This document shows, piece by piece, positions 10,096 to 11,482 of a DNA stretch of 11,482 nt. A model generated the notes under the pieces. It saw nothing but the letters and a program-made list of their open reading frames with translations. It made no database searches and was not told the origin of the DNA. The position numbers and the translations under genes were made by a program. Each line of letters starts with the position of its first letter. The stretch's first letter is position 1. This DNA comes from Anaerolineae bacterium (GTDB taxonomy: Bacteria > Chloroflexota > Anaerolineae > JAADDB01), in the NCBI GenBank assembly GCA_015489285.1, contig WGAA01000324.1, forward strand, positions 1 through 11,482, read 5' to 3'.

Positions 10096-11482
10096 ATGAG
10101 TGTCGTTGAGGAAATCAAAGCGCGGCTGGATATCGTCGACGTCATCGGGTCGTACATTCCCCTCAAGCGCAGCGGTAAGAATTACAAAGCGTTGTGTCCC
10201 TTCCACGAAGAGAAGACCCCCTCCTTTGTCGTTTTCCCCGAGACGCAAACGTGGCATTGCTTTGGCGCGTGCAACACCGGCGGGGATATCTTCTCCTTCG
10301 TGATGAAGAAGGAGGGGGTGGATTTTCAGGGAGCCTTGCGCTTGCTGGCCGCCCGCGCGGGGATCTCGCTGGAGCGCGAAGAGGAAGGGGATGAGAGCGC
10401 CCGGGTCCGCCAGCGGCTGCGGGAGATCCACGCGGCCGCGGCCGCCCATTTCCACGATCTGCTCCTCCGCCATCCCCAGGGTGAGGTGGCCCGGGAGTAC
10501 GTGCGGAAGCGCGGCCTGGATGAGTCGGTAGTGCGCACGTTTCAGCTGGGATATGCCCTGGATTCGTGGGACGATGTGCTTCGCTATTTGACGACGTTGG
10601 GGTATTCCCAGGAGGAGTTGGAGCTGGCGGGGTTGATTGTGCGCCGGGAGGACGGCCGCATCTACGATCGCTTCCGCCATCGCTTGATGATCCCCATCCA
10701 TGATGCCCAGGGACGTGTGGTGGCTTTCGGGGGCCGGGTGTTGGGTGAGGGGCATCCCAAGTATTTGAATTCCCCCCAGACGCCCATCTTCGACAAGGGA
10801 CGTACGTTGTACGGGTACGCTCAGGCCGTTCGCGCGATTCGCGCGGAGGATCGGGCCGTTATCGTCGAGGGGTATATGGATGTGCTCGCGGCCCATCAGG
10901 CGGGTTTCAAGAATGTGGTCGCGTCTATGGGAACCGCGTTGACCGCGACGCAGTTGCGCCTCCTTTCCCGGCATACCCGCCGGATCGTTTTGGCCCTGGA
11001 CGCGGATACGGCCGGTGAGTTGGCCGCCCTGCGGGGTATCGAGGTGGCCCGTGAGCACCTGGATCGGGAAGTGGAGCCCATGATCACGCCCCGGGGCGCG
11101 CTGCGATATGAGTCCACCTTGCAGGTGGATTTGCGCATTTTGCGCTTGCCCCCGGGCATGGACCCCGACGATCTCATCCGCCAGGATCCCCAGCGGTGGG
11201 CGGAGTTGGTGGAGGCTGCCCTTCCGGTGGTGGATTTTTACCTGGAGTACATCCAGGAGACGTTGGACCTGTCCACACCCCAGGGGAAGGCGGAGGCGGT
11301 CCGGGTGATGGCCCCTTTGCTGCGCGAGGTGGCCGATCGGGTGGTGCGGGACCATTACGTGCAACGGCTGGCCCGCTTGCTCCGGGTGGATGAGCGGGTT
11401 CTGGCCGCGGATATTTTCGGCGCGACCCGTCCTCGCCGGCCGGCCCGCCGTCCCGAGAACGCGCCCCTCCCCGCCCCCTCAC
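10096..11482 (+). CDS. dnaG: DNA primase DnaG (3' end outside window)
   Basis: DnaG makes RNA primers at the replication fork in contact with the DnaB helicase. The first 462 codons are present; the C-terminal helicase-binding domain lies beyond the window. The N-terminal zinc-binding domain has C34-x2-H37 and C55-x3-C59 (CFGAC), one residue more than the usual C-x2-C. The RNA polymerase core shows YLNSPQTPIFDKGRTLYG (223-240). The TOPRIM fold has VEGYMDVLAA with Glu258 and ALDADTAG with Asp302 and Asp304. Residues about 327-346 form an insert before the conserved LPPGMDPDDLI. The frame is open to the window end; Pro- and Arg-rich residues 445-462 look like the linker before the C-terminal domain. 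The ATG at 10096 has AAGGG 8 nt upstream; an ATG at 10092 is out of frame. rpoD often follows dnaG and may do so here. Confidence 0.95.
   Translation, partial: MSVVEEIKARLDIVDVIGSYIPLKRSGKNYKALCPFHEEKTPSFVVFPETQTWHCFGACNTGGDIFSFVMKKEGVDFQGALRLLAARAGISLEREEEGDESARVRQRLREIHAAAAAHFHDLLLRHPQGEVAREYVRKRGLDESVVRTFQLGYALDSWDDVLRYLTTLGYSQEELELAGLIVRREDGRIYDRFRHRLMIPIHDAQGRVVAFGGRVLGEGHPKYLNSPQTPIFDKGRTLYGYAQAVRAIRAEDRAVIVEGYMDVLAAHQAGFKNVVASMGTALTATQLRLLSRHTRRIVLALDADTAGELAALRGIEVAREHLDREVEPMITPRGALRYESTLQVDLRILRLPPGMDPDDLIRQDPQRWAELVEAALPVVDFYLEYIQETLDLSTPQGKAEAVRVMAPLLREVADRVVRDHYVQRLARLLRVDERVLAADIFGATRPRRPARRPENAPLPAPS

Noticed and set aside
10045..11364. A 439-codon open frame on the minus strand, antisense to dnaG
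   Set aside because: The plus frame encodes a clear DnaG with zinc and TOPRIM motifs. The antisense frame is a composition artefact with no family resemblance.

Overview
The window is GC-rich, gene-dense bacterial chromosome. It holds a conserved translation/transcription operon on the minus strand, a divergent primase gene, and three plus-strand genes that converge on the operon's end. The minus-strand order nusA-rnpM(ylxR)-infB-rbfA-nrnA-truB-ribF is a classic bacterial arrangement. Three things point to a thermophile, most likely in Chloroflexota (Anaerolineae or a relative): a short IF2 N-terminus, a THEP1-type NTPase, and an archease. DnaG has a CFGAC zinc-binding variant and an insert after its TOPRIM Asp-x-Asp motif, which fits the same assignment. 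This placement is inferred from gene content and protein motifs and is of moderate confidence.

Layout. Positions 1-1990 (+) carry the 3' part of a nucleotide-sugar epimerase/dehydratase gene, a strong 15-bp inverted repeat, a NusG/RfaH-like elongation-factor paralogue with a very basic tail, and a THEP1-type NTPase. The NTPase gene overlaps tail-to-tail with an archease gene. Positions 9526 down to 1952 (-) are the nusA operon. Its genes are packed with 3-nt gaps or short overlaps, except for a 224-nt gap before infB. That gap contains a predicted structured leader, a Shine-Dalgarno-preceded two-codon ORF, and a hairpin followed by seven T. Positions 9527-10095 are the divergent control region between nusA and dnaG. 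Both genes have well-formed sigma-70-type promoters, each with a perfect TATAAT and 17-bp spacing. The DNA between the two promoters is filled with short heptanucleotide arrays that share a G....AC skeleton. Three of these arrays form a repeated composite module. Positions 10096-11482 (+) carry the first 462 codons of dnaG, cut by the window end.

Functionally, the minus operon makes a transcription elongation/termination factor (NusA), an RNase P-associated protein (RnpM), an initiation factor (IF2), a 30S maturation factor (RbfA), a nano-RNase/pAp phosphatase (NrnA), a tRNA pseudouridine synthase (TruB), FAD synthesis (RibF) and an RNA-ligase cofactor (archease). It is essentially an RNA and ribosome maintenance unit. 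The usual first gene, rimP, is not next to nusA. The features most worth a second look are the heptamer modules between nusA and dnaG, the infB leader, the terminator-like hairpin just before nusA, and the hairpin in front of the NusG paralogue.
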